Positions 24,896 to 33,948 of a stretch of 64,000 nucleotides of DNA are shown piece by piece; within the stretch, counting starts at the first letter, position 1, and the number at the start of each line of letters is the position of its first letter. The stretch comes from SAR202-VII-2 sp965263165. Its GTDB lineage: Bacteria > Chloroflexota > Dehalococcoidia > Lucifugimonadales > SAR202-VII-2. The stretch covers positions 2,604,001 to 2,668,000 of the forward strand of contig OZ253584.1 of assembly GCA_965263165.1 (NCBI GenBank), written 5' to 3'. Below the pieces are notes generated by a model that worked only from the letters and a program-made list of their open reading frames with translations, ran no database searches and was not told the origin of the DNA. The position numbers and the translations under genes are program-made.

Positions 24896-26134
24896 ATGAC
24901 TAGGCGAGTGGCTGTCACCGGCCTTGGCGTCGTCACGCCCCTTGGCAACGACGTTGCTTCATTCTGGGAGAGCCTCGTTGCGGGGCGCTCAGGGGTCGAC
25001 GGCATCAGCCTGTTCGACGCCTCCGGCTTTCGCGTCGGCATAGCAGCCGAGGTCCGTGATTTCGCAATTCCAGCAAGGCTGGAAGGCCGGAGGGTGCGGC
25101 GCCTCGACAGGTTTGCTCTATTCGGCGTGGCCGCGGCCCTGCAGGCATGGGCCGACGCAGGGCTCGACGACGAGTCCCCGGACCCCTACGACGCGGGCAT
25201 CATCATTGGCTCCAGCCACGGCGGAGAAACGACCTTCCTCAACGAGGCCGGCAAGCTGTTGGGCGCAGAGCGGGCGAGCCCGTCCCCCCTCTTCTCCCCC
25301 CGAATGCTGAGCAACATGGCTGCCGCTCAGACCGCCATTGTCCTGGGGCTGCGGGGCCCCAGCTTCGGGGTTTCCTCGGCCTGTGCGACGGGCGCGCACG
25401 CTATCGGCGAGGCTGCGGAGATCATCCGGCGGGGAGACGCCGAAGTGATGCTGTGCGGCGCCTCCGAGGCTTGCATCTCTCCATTGACCCTCGCCAGCGA
25501 CGACGCCCTTGGCGCTCTTTCGCGGCGAAACCACGCCCCAACGGAAGCAAGCCGCCCCTTCGACGCCGGGCGTGATGGGTTCGTCCTTGGGGAAGGCGCC
25601 GGAGTGCTCGTGCTGGAAGCCTTCGAAAGAGCGCGCGCAAGGGGCGCAACGATAGTGACCGAACTCGTGGGGTACGGCGCAACGACCGACGGCTTCCACG
25701 AGACGCGACCCATCCCGGACGGCGAGAGCGCCGCGAGGGCAATGCAGCGAGCGCTTGCGAAGGCCGGGGTCGCGCCAACCGAGGTGGACGCCGTTTTCGC
25801 CCATGGGGCGAGCACCCGCGCCGGCGACGTCGCTGAGACGGCGGCGATCAAGTCCGCGCTTGGAAGGCGCGCCTGGGAAACTCCCGTGACGGCCATCAAG
25901 TCCATGACGGGCCATCTTCTGGGAGCCTCCGGGGCGGTGCAGGCGGCAGCGGTGGTCAAGGCCATAGCCGACGGCATCCTCCCGCCCACCATCAACCTCA
26001 CGGCGCCGGATCCCGAGTGCGACCTAGACTACGCGCCGGGGGCGGCCAGGGAGGCCGACCTGAGCGTTGTCATGTCCAACGCGTTCGGATTTGGGGGCCA
26101 CAACGCCTGTCTCGTCTTCAGACAGGCGTCGTAA
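24896..26134 (+). CDS. fabF: 3-oxoacyl-ACP synthase II (FabF/KAS II) within the biotin cluster
   Basis: A 412-residue condensing enzyme. The catalytic triad is complete: Cys in SSACATG, His in FAHGAST, and His in SMTGHLLGASG, with the preceding Lys. The C-terminus NAFGFGGHN is standard for KAS II. Its position between bioF and bioD suggests it helps build the pimeloyl chain, since no bioC, bioH, bioW, bioI or bioZ is seen here. It may equally be a housekeeping FabF that has joined the cluster; no acyl carrier protein gene is adjacent. Confidence 0.88.
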   Translation: MTRRVAVTGLGVVTPLGNDVASFWESLVAGRSGVDGISLFDASGFRVGIAAEVRDFAIPARLEGRRVRRLDRFALFGVAAALQAWADAGLDDESPDPYDAGIIIGSSHGGETTFLNEAGKLLGAERASPSPLFSPRMLSNMAAAQTAIVLGLRGPSFGVSSACATGAHAIGEAAEIIRRGDAEVMLCGASEACISPLTLASDDALGALSRRNHAPTEASRPFDAGRDGFVLGEGAGVLVLEAFERARARGATIVTELVGYGATTDGFHETRPIPDGESAARAMQRALAKAGVAPTEVDAVFAHGASTRAGDVAETAAIKSALGRRAWETPVTAIKSMTGHLLGASGAVQAAAVVKAIADGILPPTINLTAPDPECDLDYAPGAAREADLSVVMSNAFGFGGHNACLVFRQAS

Positions 26135-26189
26135 GATCCAGACGCATGGCCCTTCTCCTTGCCCGCTTTCATGCTACAACGCAGGTTCT

Positions 26190-26912
26190 ATGACTATGCA
26201 ACCCAACATCCACCTCGTGACCGGCGCCGGTACGAACGTCGGGAAGTCTGTTGTGGCTGGCTGGCTGGCGGCGGAGCTGGCGGGCCGTCGCCGGGTGGCA
26301 GTCGTGAAGGCGGTCCAGACCGGCGCGGCGCAGGACTCGGAAGGCGACGCCGCGACCTACGCAAGGCTCGCGGCGGGCCGCGCCGTGACGATTGAAACCC
26401 TGCTCTCGTTTGCCGAGCCGATGGCGCCCGCGATTGCCGCTCGCAGAGAGGGCCGGGACATCGACCTGCAGGCGTTGGCTGAGCAGGCCCTCCATATTGC
26501 CAGGTCGCACGACGTCACGCTCGTTGAGGGGTCGGGGGGGCTGTTGGTCCCCATCGACCGGGAGGGTCGCGACTTCCGGGACTTCGCCGAGGCTTTGGGG
26601 GCCTCTCTCATCGTCGTGGCGAGTCCCGGTCTGGGGACCTTGAATCACACGCTCTTGACCCTGGAAGCAGCGCAGGTCCGAGGGCTGCCAGTGATATTTC
26701 TTGTTTTGGATGGCATGTCATTCACACCTACGCAGGTCGAATTGGAGAACATCGCCTTCCTTGCAGGCCGGCTTCCGCAGACACCGCTGATAGTGCTTCG
26801 CCATGACCCTGATCTTCGCGTGGACGGCTTTCAACCCATGCTCATCGCAGGCGGTGCCTGGCCCAGGGCGCCGCTTTCTCCAGCATGGCTGGCCGGGATG
26901 CTGGCCCCCTGA
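26190..26912 (+). CDS. bioD: Dethiobiotin synthetase
   Basis: A 240-residue P-loop carboxylase forming the ureido ring of dethiobiotin. The N-terminus HLVTGAGTNVGKSVVAGWL holds the P-loop, AVVKAVQTGA the substrate Lys, and LVEGSGGLLVPI the second nucleotide/substrate motif. ATG 26190 has only AGG upstream. It ends the biotin cluster and converges with the aldolase gene 14 bases away. Confidence 0.94.
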   Translation: MTMQPNIHLVTGAGTNVGKSVVAGWLAAELAGRRRVAVVKAVQTGAAQDSEGDAATYARLAAGRAVTIETLLSFAEPMAPAIAARREGRDIDLQALAEQALHIARSHDVTLVEGSGGLLVPIDREGRDFRDFAEALGASLIVVASPGLGTLNHTLLTLEAAQVRGLPVIFLVLDGMSFTPTQVELENIAFLAGRLPQTPLIVLRHDPDLRVDGFQPMLIAGGAWPRAPLSPAWLAGMLAP

Positions 26913-26926
26913 CTCCCCTTCATCGC

Positions 26927-27676
26927 CTATGGCTTCCCGCCGCCCAAGCCCGGGGCCAGCGACCTGAAGTATTCGTAGGCGTGTGAAGCCCGCCGATTCC
27001 AGTCGGGGCCAAAGTCGGCGATGTACTCCGGTGAAAGGGCCTCCGGTGTACCAACGATGGTGGCGATGACCTGCATGAGCGCCGCCCTTTCTAGATAGAT
27101 GGTGTTGCTGACGGCGTGCTCCACAGTTGGGCCCACAACCACGATGCCGTGGCCGCGCAACAGCATCGCGCTCCGGTCTCCAAGGCACTCGGCCGCTTCC
27201 CTGCCCAGCTCCAGGTTCGCAATGAGGTTGGGCTTTGGAAAGATGGGCGTCTCGGGGGCGAAGGGAATGGCCTGGTTGTACACGGTCCTGATGGGCGTGT
27301 TGCCGACGCCCATTGCAGCGGCGATCAACTGGTGCGTGTGGACAACGCACATCACGTCCGGCCGCGCCTGGTACATACAGACGTGAAGCATGGTCTCCCG
27401 GGGCGGCACAGGGTTATCGATAACTCGGCCCTGCTGCTTACTGGGGTCCCATTGGCTCTGGTTGGCGTGGGCATACTCCTCGATGTCGACCGTCAGGATG
27501 TCCTCGGGCTTGATGGCGTAGTGGGGCCGGGCCACCGGCTTGATAAGCAGCAAGCCGGTCCCGGGTATCCGGGCGCTGACGTGGCCGTGGTAGTCCACCA
27601 GCCCCTGATGATCCAGTATCTGCGAGCTTTCAGCCACCTGCGCCTTCAGAGCGCCGATTTCCGTTTCGTCCGCCAT
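26927..27676 (-). CDS. Class II aldolase/adducin family protein
   Basis: A 249-residue class II aldolase-fold enzyme. Metal-binding residues are in HTH (VVHTHQLIAA) and in LRGHGIVVVG, with a likely catalytic Glu in PPRETMLH. The N-terminus has DYHGHVSARIPGTG, which matches the family pattern GNxSxR of fuculose-phosphate aldolase relatives. It would cleave or decarboxylate a hydroxy- or keto-acid with a divalent metal. It lies on the minus strand by itself. Confidence 0.85.
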   Translation of the reverse strand: MADETEIGALKAQVAESSQILDHQGLVDYHGHVSARIPGTGLLLIKPVARPHYAIKPEDILTVDIEEYAHANQSQWDPSKQQGRVIDNPVPPRETMLHVCMYQARPDVMCVVHTHQLIAAAMGVGNTPIRTVYNQAIPFAPETPIFPKPNLIANLELGREAAECLGDRSAMLLRGHGIVVVGPTVEHAVSNTIYLERAALMQVIATIVGTPEALSPEYIADFGPDWNRRASHAYEYFRSLAPGLGGGKP

Positions 27677-27809
27677 GCTTCCTCCTTCCGGCTAGTGAGC
27701 CGGGACTCTTCTCTTTGCGGCTTCGTGGCGGCTGCGCGGCATGTTGACTCAGCATCATAGCGTGGATACCGTGGCGTCGCATCTTCTAGGCGGGGCTCTT
27801 AGCCGCGTC

Positions 27810-27832
27810 CCTGCCCCGTAGTCGGGGGCAGG
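27810..27832. repeat. Dispersed GC palindrome, copy 3
   Basis: CCTGCCCC, a seven-base loop, then GGGGCAGG; a perfect eight-base hairpin in the divergent space between the aldolase and the hydroxyacid dehydrogenase. Confidence 0.55.
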
Positions 27833-27910
27833 CTATGATGGGTCTGAACTGGGTAGTGCGGGAAACTCGGCGCAGTAGTTCTGCAAGGGTCTCGGTATGG
27901 AGGACGCCTC

Positions 27911-28975
27911 GTGGCCGCTTCTCAGGTAACGGTGCTCGTCATGGCGCCGCCCTTGAGTTCCGAGCGCTCGTACATCGAGGCGCTGGACCCCCGGCTGCGG
28001 GTATTAGATGGCGGCGCCGCCTACCTGTCGGAACTCCGGGAGAAGGGCATCCATTCACGCAGGCAGTTGCCTGAAGGAACGCGCCCCGCGTCAAAGGCGG
28101 AACGGGACCGCCTGCTTCAGAGCGCCGAGGTCGTGGTAATGAGCCATCCGGTGCTGCCGGACCTGAGGGCGCGCGCCCCGCAACTGCGGTGGCTGCACCA
28201 CGTCCAAGCGGGGGTATCGAACCTCTGGGGTACGGACATCTGGGACTCTGACGTAACGCTAACCACGGCCAGGGGAGCGGTCGGGACCACGTCCATCGCC
28301 GAGTTCATTATGGCCGGTGTGCTGTACTTTGCGCGGGGCCTTCACGACAGCGCGGCTGCAAAGGCGCAGGGTCAGCTCGACCGCACTACGCGCCAGCGCA
28401 TGGTCCCGGTGCGTGGCGCCACATTGGGCATCATTGGGCTTGGTGGGATCGGACGAGAGGCCGCCCGGCTGGGCAAGGCCCTTGGCATGAAGGTGCTTGC
28501 CACTCGGCGCACCATCCAGGAAGAACAGCACAACGTGGAAGGCGTGGACGTTCTCCTGCCTCCGCGTGGACTGCTGGATATGGCGCGGGAGAGCGACTTC
28601 CTGGCCTTTTGCGCCCAACTGACCCCTGAGACGCTGGCCATGGTCAACCGGCAGGTCTTCGAAGCCATGAAGCCCACGGCGGTATTCATCAACGTCGCCC
28701 GCGGCGAGGTCGTCAATGAGGACGACCTCGTGGAGGCCCTGCGGATGGGACGCATACGGGGCGCTGTCCTGGACGTCTACGAAGGAGAGTTGGCTGGGGG
28801 CCCGCCCCGGCAGGAGTTCATGGACTGGCCGCAGGTGTTGCTCACGCCCCACATAGCGGCGCAGCGGGGCGCCGGCCCTGATGAGTCGATGCGGGGCCTG
28901 CTCTGCGAGAATCTCCGCCGGTATCTGGCGGGCGAACCGCTCATCAACGTTGTCGACCGGGCCAGGGGATATTAA
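27911..28975 (+). CDS. D-2-hydroxyacid dehydrogenase
   Basis: A 354-residue NAD-dependent dehydrogenase. The nucleotide loop is GIIGLGGIGREAARLGKALG. The catalytic Arg is in INVARGEVVNE, the Glu in VLDVYEGE, and the His in LLTPHIAAQ, giving the full D-lactate/glycerate/phosphoglycerate dehydrogenase triad. The N-terminal domain is divergent, so the substrate is unknown. GTG 27911 has GGAGG six bases upstream. It converges with msrB across a hairpin. Confidence 0.92.
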   Translation: MAASQVTVLVMAPPLSSERSYIEALDPRLRVLDGGAAYLSELREKGIHSRRQLPEGTRPASKAERDRLLQSAEVVVMSHPVLPDLRARAPQLRWLHHVQAGVSNLWGTDIWDSDVTLTTARGAVGTTSIAEFIMAGVLYFARGLHDSAAAKAQGQLDRTTRQRMVPVRGATLGIIGLGGIGREAARLGKALGMKVLATRRTIQEEQHNVEGVDVLLPPRGLLDMARESDFLAFCAQLTPETLAMVNRQVFEAMKPTAVFINVARGEVVNEDDLVEALRMGRIRGAVLDVYEGELAGGPPRQEFMDWPQVLLTPHIAAQRGAGPDESMRGLLCENLRRYLAGEPLINVVDRARGY

Positions 28976-28979
28976 CCAT

Positions 28980-29005
28980 GCAGGCCGGGCGTCATGCCGG
29001 CCTGC
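28980..29005. terminator. Intrinsic terminator-like hairpin
   Basis: GCAGGCCGG, an eight-base loop and CCGGCCTGC, five bases after the dehydrogenase stop and before the convergent msrB gene. Confidence 0.65.
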
Positions 29006-29087
29006 GCCCCCTACCCCGCGAGCCCGCCGGCCTCGCCCGCAGCGACGGCGCCTGCTCCTCTCCGTTCCGTCCCGGCGGTGTTCCGAG

Positions 29088-29483
29088 CTACCCGGACGCC
29101 GCGTCCCCTCCCGCCGCCACCGGGACGAATCGCATGGATAGGGAGTTCACGCAGTGGCGCGTGTTGGTCTGCGTGAGGCGCTCTCCAAGAAACACGTGGC
29201 CAAGGTGGCCGCCGCAACTGGCGCATTGGATCTCCGTGCGGAAGCCATCGGAGTCCCGCAGGTGGGTGACGGCGCCGGGGATCTCGTCATCAAAGGCCGG
29301 CCAGCCGCAGTGGGCATCGAACTTGTCCTTGGAGCGGTACAGCTCGGCGTTGCACCTCCGGCAAAGGTAGACGCCATCCTCGTAGAAGTTGTCGTACTCG
29401 CCTGAGAAGGGCCTTTCGGTGCCTTTCGACTCGATGATGCGGCGCTCCTCCGGCGTGAGCGGATTGTAGGTTGATTCGTCCAT
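29088..29483 (-). CDS. msrB: Peptide-methionine (R)-S-oxide reductase
   Basis: A 131-residue MsrB that reduces methionine-R-sulfoxide in proteins. Structural zinc is held by CRRC and CASC, the substrate motif CGWPAF is intact, and the catalytic Cys lies in TRHCVNSLSMRF. The N-terminus LTPEERRIIESKGTERPFSG is typical. ATG 29483 has GGGAGG eight bases upstream; an in-frame upstream Met would add 10 unconserved residues. Confidence 0.95.
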   Translation of the reverse strand: MDESTYNPLTPEERRIIESKGTERPFSGEYDNFYEDGVYLCRRCNAELYRSKDKFDAHCGWPAFDDEIPGAVTHLRDSDGFRTEIQCASCGGHLGHVFLGERLTQTNTRHCVNSLSMRFVPVAAGGDAASG

Positions 29484-29617
29484 TTGTCGAAACCTCCCGT
29501 TGCTGGGTTCCATCTGGGCGGCGCGGCCGCCGCGCCGCTAGTCTGTTGTTGCCTCATCGTATCGCGGCTGGTACCTTGTCGCCACTCCCAATGGCAAACG
29601 GAGAGCATGGGGAGACA

Positions 29618-31900
29618 ATGAGCAGAGGCGCCGCACCGGCGTCCAATAGGAATGGAGGCAATGTGGTTACCGCAGTAACAACACAACTGGACCCCGTCAA
29701 GTACGAGATGTTCCTGCACCGCCTGTGGGCTATCGGCGAGGAGGGACGGACCTCGCTTCAGCAGGTGACTGCCTCGCCCATCGTTTCCCAGGGCGGCGAG
29801 TGTATGAGTTCCTTCTACAACGCGGACGGCGTTATGGTCCTCGCTTGTTCGGGCCACCTCCGCTTTGCCGCGGCGACGTCCGACGCCATCAAGAAGCTCA
29901 TCGAGTGGTACGGGGAGAGCCCCGGCTTCTTCGACGGCGATCAGTTGTTCTTCAACGACCCCTATATTGCCGGCGCCCACACCTACGACATGATGATCGT
30001 GAAGCCCATCTTCCACGAGGGCGCCCTCATCGGGTGGCTTGCTTCCAGCATCCACACGGCGGACACTGGCGGAATCATGCGGGGATTGGCCACGGAGATC
30101 TACCACGAGGGCATAAGAATTCAGGGCCTCAAGGTGGTGGAGAAGGGCGAGTTCCGCGAGGACGTCTTTCGCTGCATCACGGAGCAGTGCCGCGACCCCG
30201 GATACGTGGGCCTGGACATGAAGTCTATGATCACGTCCAACAACGTGTGCTCCCGGCGCTACCTGGAGCTGGTGCAGAAGTTTGGCGTGGACTTCATTCA
30301 GATGGCCGGCGAGAAGATCATTGAGGACTCTGAGCGGATGGCGCGGGCGAAGCTGCGCGGCCTTCCCGACGGCGCCTGGGGATCAAGGGCCTATGGGACC
30401 GCTTGGAACCGCATTGAGGGCGGCGTCCAACCCTACGTCGTGTCCTGCACAATGACCAAGCGCGGAGAAGACCTGAACTTCGACTTCAGCGGCAGCAGCC
30501 CGCAGATGAACGATACGACCAACTCTACGTGGGCCGGGACGATGGCCCAGCTGGCCGTGGTGCTCACTGATTTCCTCTTCTGGGACGTGCCCTGGAGCGA
30601 TGGTAAGTTCGTCCCGGTAACGGCCTCGGCGCCGGAGGGCAGCATCCTCAACTGCGCGTTCCCTGCAGCCTGTGGCGGCGCTCCCGGCGTGGGCGTGACC
30701 GCCAAGATGGCCGCCAGCGAGTGCATCGCCAAGATGCTGTACGCGGGCGGGCAGGCGCAGGACATCAATGCGCCCTGGCAAGGCATCTGGTACAGCGGGG
30801 GGCCCCTGTCCTTCTACGGCGGCCACAACCGGGCCGGCTTGGTCACGGCCCAGGGCCTCTACGACGGCCACGGTTCAGGCCTTGGCGCCACGCCCGAGCG
30901 GGACGGCGTGCCCTGCGGTGGGAACATGAACATCCCCTCCGGCGGCATCAGCGACATCGAACGCATCGAGATGCAATACCCCTTTGTCTACTTCACCAGG
31001 AATTTCCATCGGGACGGCGGCGGGCCCGGCAAGTTCCTCGGTGGCGCGGGCAGCTACCGGCTGTACATGATCTACGGTTCCCAGGACACCACGGTGAACT
31101 ACATGCCCTACGGAGGCATCCCAGAGGGCGCGGGCCTCTTCGGCGGCTTTCCCGCCGGCGTCGGCGGCGCCAGGGCGGTGTTCCATACCGAAGGCCCGTC
31201 AGTTCTCGACCGCCTGCGAGAGGGCTACCCCACAAGCCCTGGCCAGTTGGAGCCGGAAGGCTGGGGCCGAATCGCTCATTCGCCACAGATGATTGGACGC
31301 GCTCCCCTCCCGGAGTACTGCATCGTGGCCGATTTCGCCGCAGGCGGCGCAGGCTACGGCGACCCCTTACAGCGCGACGCGCAGCGCGTTGCCAGGGACG
31401 TCGGCGAGGGCATTATCTCGCCCCGGCTGGCCGAGACCATATTCGGCGTCGTGATGGACGAGGATTCCCTGCTCCTCGACGAGCAAGCGACCGGCGGCCT
31501 GCGGCGCAGGATTCGAGGCGAACGCGCGGCGGGGGCGCCCTATGCCGGCAGGACCTCCTCACTTCCAGAAGACCTTGGCGACGCCCGGTGGCAGACCGTC
31601 CTCAGATTCCACGAGAGCCTCGAGGTGGCCAGCGCCTCCGGTGTCCACGCTATCCGCTGCACAGACTGCGGCCACCTGTTCTGCAATGCAGACGAGAACT
31701 ACAAGCTGTACAGCGCTCGCTTGGTGCAGGACCTAGAGGAGCTGGCGGGGCAGAAGATGCCCTCGAGCGACCCCTTCATAGGGGAGTACCACAGCTTCCA
31801 TTGCCCCGGCTGCGGCAACCTGCTCCAGACCGACGTATTCTGCCCTTCCATCTCGGACTCGGACGAGCCCTACCGGGACTTCTGGGTCACGCCTCAATAA
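29618..31900 (+). CDS. Hydantoinase B with C-terminal acetone carboxylase gamma-like zinc domain
   Basis: A 760-residue protein. Residues 1 to about 650 are a HyuB/acetone carboxylase alpha-type domain (YEMFLHRLWAIGEEG, FFNDPYIAGAHTYD, FDFSGSSPQMNDTTNSTWAG, DFAAGGAGYGDP). The last 80 residues add CTDCGHLFC and CPGCGNLL with DENYKLYS between them, the zinc-ribbon pattern of acetone carboxylase gamma subunits. Fusion of these two subunits in one chain is unusual. The expected beta/HyuA partner is not adjacent. ATG 29618 follows GGGGAG; a GTG at 29663 with GGAGG is a second candidate. Confidence 0.85.
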   Translation: MSRGAAPASNRNGGNVVTAVTTQLDPVKYEMFLHRLWAIGEEGRTSLQQVTASPIVSQGGECMSSFYNADGVMVLACSGHLRFAAATSDAIKKLIEWYGESPGFFDGDQLFFNDPYIAGAHTYDMMIVKPIFHEGALIGWLASSIHTADTGGIMRGLATEIYHEGIRIQGLKVVEKGEFREDVFRCITEQCRDPGYVGLDMKSMITSNNVCSRRYLELVQKFGVDFIQMAGEKIIEDSERMARAKLRGLPDGAWGSRAYGTAWNRIEGGVQPYVVSCTMTKRGEDLNFDFSGSSPQMNDTTNSTWAGTMAQLAVVLTDFLFWDVPWSDGKFVPVTASAPEGSILNCAFPAACGGAPGVGVTAKMAASECIAKMLYAGGQAQDINAPWQGIWYSGGPLSFYGGHNRAGLVTAQGLYDGHGSGLGATPERDGVPCGGNMNIPSGGISDIERIEMQYPFVYFTRNFHRDGGGPGKFLGGAGSYRLYMIYGSQDTTVNYMPYGGIPEGAGLFGGFPAGVGGARAVFHTEGPSVLDRLREGYPTSPGQLEPEGWGRIAHSPQMIGRAPLPEYCIVADFAAGGAGYGDPLQRDAQRVARDVGEGIISPRLAETIFGVVMDEDSLLLDEQATGGLRRRIRGERAAGAPYAGRTSSLPEDLGDARWQTVLRFHESLEVASASGVHAIRCTDCGHLFCNADENYKLYSARLVQDLEELAGQKMPSSDPFIGEYHSFHCPGCGNLLQTDVFCPSISDSDEPYRDFWVTPQ

Positions 31901-32068
31901 CGCGCCGGCTAGAGCAGCGTCCCGTCTTCCGGCCATCCATCTTCGGCCATCCATCTTGAGTGAAGGGCCCGCCTGAGGGGCGGCAACGGCCACAGGAAGA
32001 ATGTGGTGTATTCCTCCGTTGCTCTCGCCGAAACACCCTCGGTAAGACGAACACTGGAGAGTAAAGCA

Positions 32069-33169
32069 ATGACAACGTTGGATGTGAAAGGCGTAGCCTC
32101 CATGTACGGAGGATTCTGGAACTACGACCTGAAAGACTTCTGCTATATGACCAACCGCTACTTTCCGCCGGACGAGCTGTTCCGGGCTCTCGAATCGAAG
32201 CTGCGGGTGCTTGTCACCTCCTATCCCTCGACCAACCGGCGCATCTCCTCGCTGATAGCGGCGCCCCTGGGGTTGAGCCCCGCCCACGTTGTGGCCGCCA
32301 ACGGCGCCAGCGAGCTGATCGCCGCCATCACAAGCCGTTTTGTGGGGCGCCTGGCGGTCCCGACGCCCACCTTCGACGAATTCGTCAACCGCGCCTTGAT
32401 CGAAGGGAAGCGCGTAAGCCCCTATCAACTGGACGACGGCTTCGATCTGGACGTGGAGGACTTTGTTCGCCACGTCCGTCACACCGGCGCCGACGCGGCC
32501 CCGATCATCAATCCCAACAATCCGACGGGCAGATTGGTCACAAAGCGGGACATGCAACACCTGCTTGAGTCGCTGGCTCATATCGGCCTGGTCCTGGTCG
32601 ATGAGTCCTTCCTCGACTTCACCGACGAAGACCCTTCGCCTTCAGTCATGGGGATGGTCCACGATTTCCCCAACCTCCTGGTCCTGAAGAGCCTTTCCAA
32701 GTCGTATGGCATACCAGGGCTGCGGCTGGGGCTCGCGGTTTCCGGCAAGCCCGACATTGCCGACGAGTTGCGTAGCGCGATACCCATCTGGAGCATCAAC
32801 TCGCTGGCACAGTCATTCCTGGAGGAACTGCCCGCGTTCGAAGCGGATTTCGTCCGGTCCTGTGCGCAGGTCAGAACAGCAACAAACGCACTATTCGCCG
32901 GCCTGCAGACCGTTCCCTACCTGCGCTCCTACCCCAGCCAGGGAAACTACGTGCTGAGCCAGGTCCTGCATGGCTTCACCGGGCCAGAGCTGACTGCCCG
33001 GCTATTCGATGATTTCGGAATCTTCATCAACGACTGCAGCGGTAAGGTGGGCCTCGACGAACGCTTCGTGAGGATGGCGTCCCGCACCACGGAGGAGAAC
33101 GCGGAGCTGGTCCAAGCGCTCCAGGCCCTTCATGCCAGCGCTCGAGCGGGCGAGGGATTGTCCCGTTAG
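32069..33169 (+). CDS. HisC/CobD-like class I/II aminotransferase in a LicC-LicD cluster
   Basis: A 366-residue fold-type I PLP enzyme. It shows VAANGASELIAAITSRF, PTFDEFVNRA, INPNNPTGRL, VLVDESFLDF, and the catalytic Lys in SLSKSYGIPGLRLG. The opening MYGGFWNYDLKDF with FPPDELFRALESKL matches aminotransferase domains that are elsewhere fused to nucleotidyltransferases. Here the two are separate: the cytidylyltransferase gene follows eight bases later. It probably makes or modifies an amino-alcohol or amino-phosphonate headgroup; this is inference from context. Confidence 0.85.
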   Translation: MTTLDVKGVASMYGGFWNYDLKDFCYMTNRYFPPDELFRALESKLRVLVTSYPSTNRRISSLIAAPLGLSPAHVVAANGASELIAAITSRFVGRLAVPTPTFDEFVNRALIEGKRVSPYQLDDGFDLDVEDFVRHVRHTGADAAPIINPNNPTGRLVTKRDMQHLLESLAHIGLVLVDESFLDFTDEDPSPSVMGMVHDFPNLLVLKSLSKSYGIPGLRLGLAVSGKPDIADELRSAIPIWSINSLAQSFLEELPAFEADFVRSCAQVRTATNALFAGLQTVPYLRSYPSQGNYVLSQVLHGFTGPELTARLFDDFGIFINDCSGKVGLDERFVRMASRTTEENAELVQALQALHASARAGEGLSR

Positions 33170-33177
33170 GGGGGAGA

Positions 33178-33948
33178 ATGAAAGCAGTTATCCTGGCGGC
33201 GGGCGAGGGGACGCGGCTGCGCCCCTTGACGAACACGGTGCCCAAGTGCCTTGTCGAGGTATGTGGGAAACCCATCCTGCAATACGAGATGGAGGCCCTG
33301 GAACATGCCGGCGTCGAGCACTGCGTGGTCGTGGTTGGCCACCTGGGCGAGAGCGTGACGAACCGCGTCGGCCCACAATTCGGCCGGATGAGCGTGTCCT
33401 ACGTGGCCAATCAAGACTACTGGCGCACGAATAACCTCTACTCGCTGTGGCTTGCCCGGCGGCAACTCGACGATGATACGGTCCTGCTGGACGGCGACCT
33501 GCTGTTCGAACCGGCGCTCATTGACGACCTCGTAAGGTTGCGCTACGAGGATGTAGCGGTGGTGGATGTCTTCCAGCCGTTCATGAACGGCTCGGTCATC
33601 CTGGCTGAGGACGGCTTGGCGACGTCGCTGGTGTTGGGCGCCGAGCAATCGCCGGACTTCTGTTACGACCGCGCCCTGAAGACGGTGAACATATACAAGC
33701 TGTCCCAAAGCACCCTTCGGGACTGTTTCCTGCCCAGGCTCGATTGGTGGGTGGCGCAGGGCCGCACGGACCAGTTCTACGAGGCGGCCCTCGCGGGCCT
33801 CATCGATGACGGCGACGTCCAACTGGGCGTCCACCTCGCAGGCAGGCGCCTTTGGATGGAGGTCGACACGAGGGAGGATCTGCGCAACGCCGAGAAGCTC
33901 CTGGCAACGGAGCAATTCCATGAGGTGAACAGCCATGTCGCTGACTGA
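33178..33948 (+). CDS. LicC-like phosphocholine/NTP cytidylyltransferase
   Basis: A 256-residue sugar-nucleotidyltransferase-fold enzyme. The signature LAAGEGTRLRPLTNTVPKCL opens it, GKPILQYEMEALEHAG follows, and LLDGDLLF holds the metal Asp. MEVDTREDLRNAEKL near the end is the second conserved Asp motif. The sequence is closest in pattern to LicC-type enzymes that activate phosphocholine or phosphonate headgroups as CDP-esters. GGGGGAG precedes ATG 33178. Its end overlaps the LicD gene by 14 bases, so translation is coupled. Confidence 0.88.
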   Translation: MKAVILAAGEGTRLRPLTNTVPKCLVEVCGKPILQYEMEALEHAGVEHCVVVVGHLGESVTNRVGPQFGRMSVSYVANQDYWRTNNLYSLWLARRQLDDDTVLLDGDLLFEPALIDDLVRLRYEDVAVVDVFQPFMNGSVILAEDGLATSLVLGAEQSPDFCYDRALKTVNIYKLSQSTLRDCFLPRLDWWVAQGRTDQFYEAALAGLIDDGDVQLGVHLAGRRLWMEVDTREDLRNAEKLLATEQFHEVNSHVAD

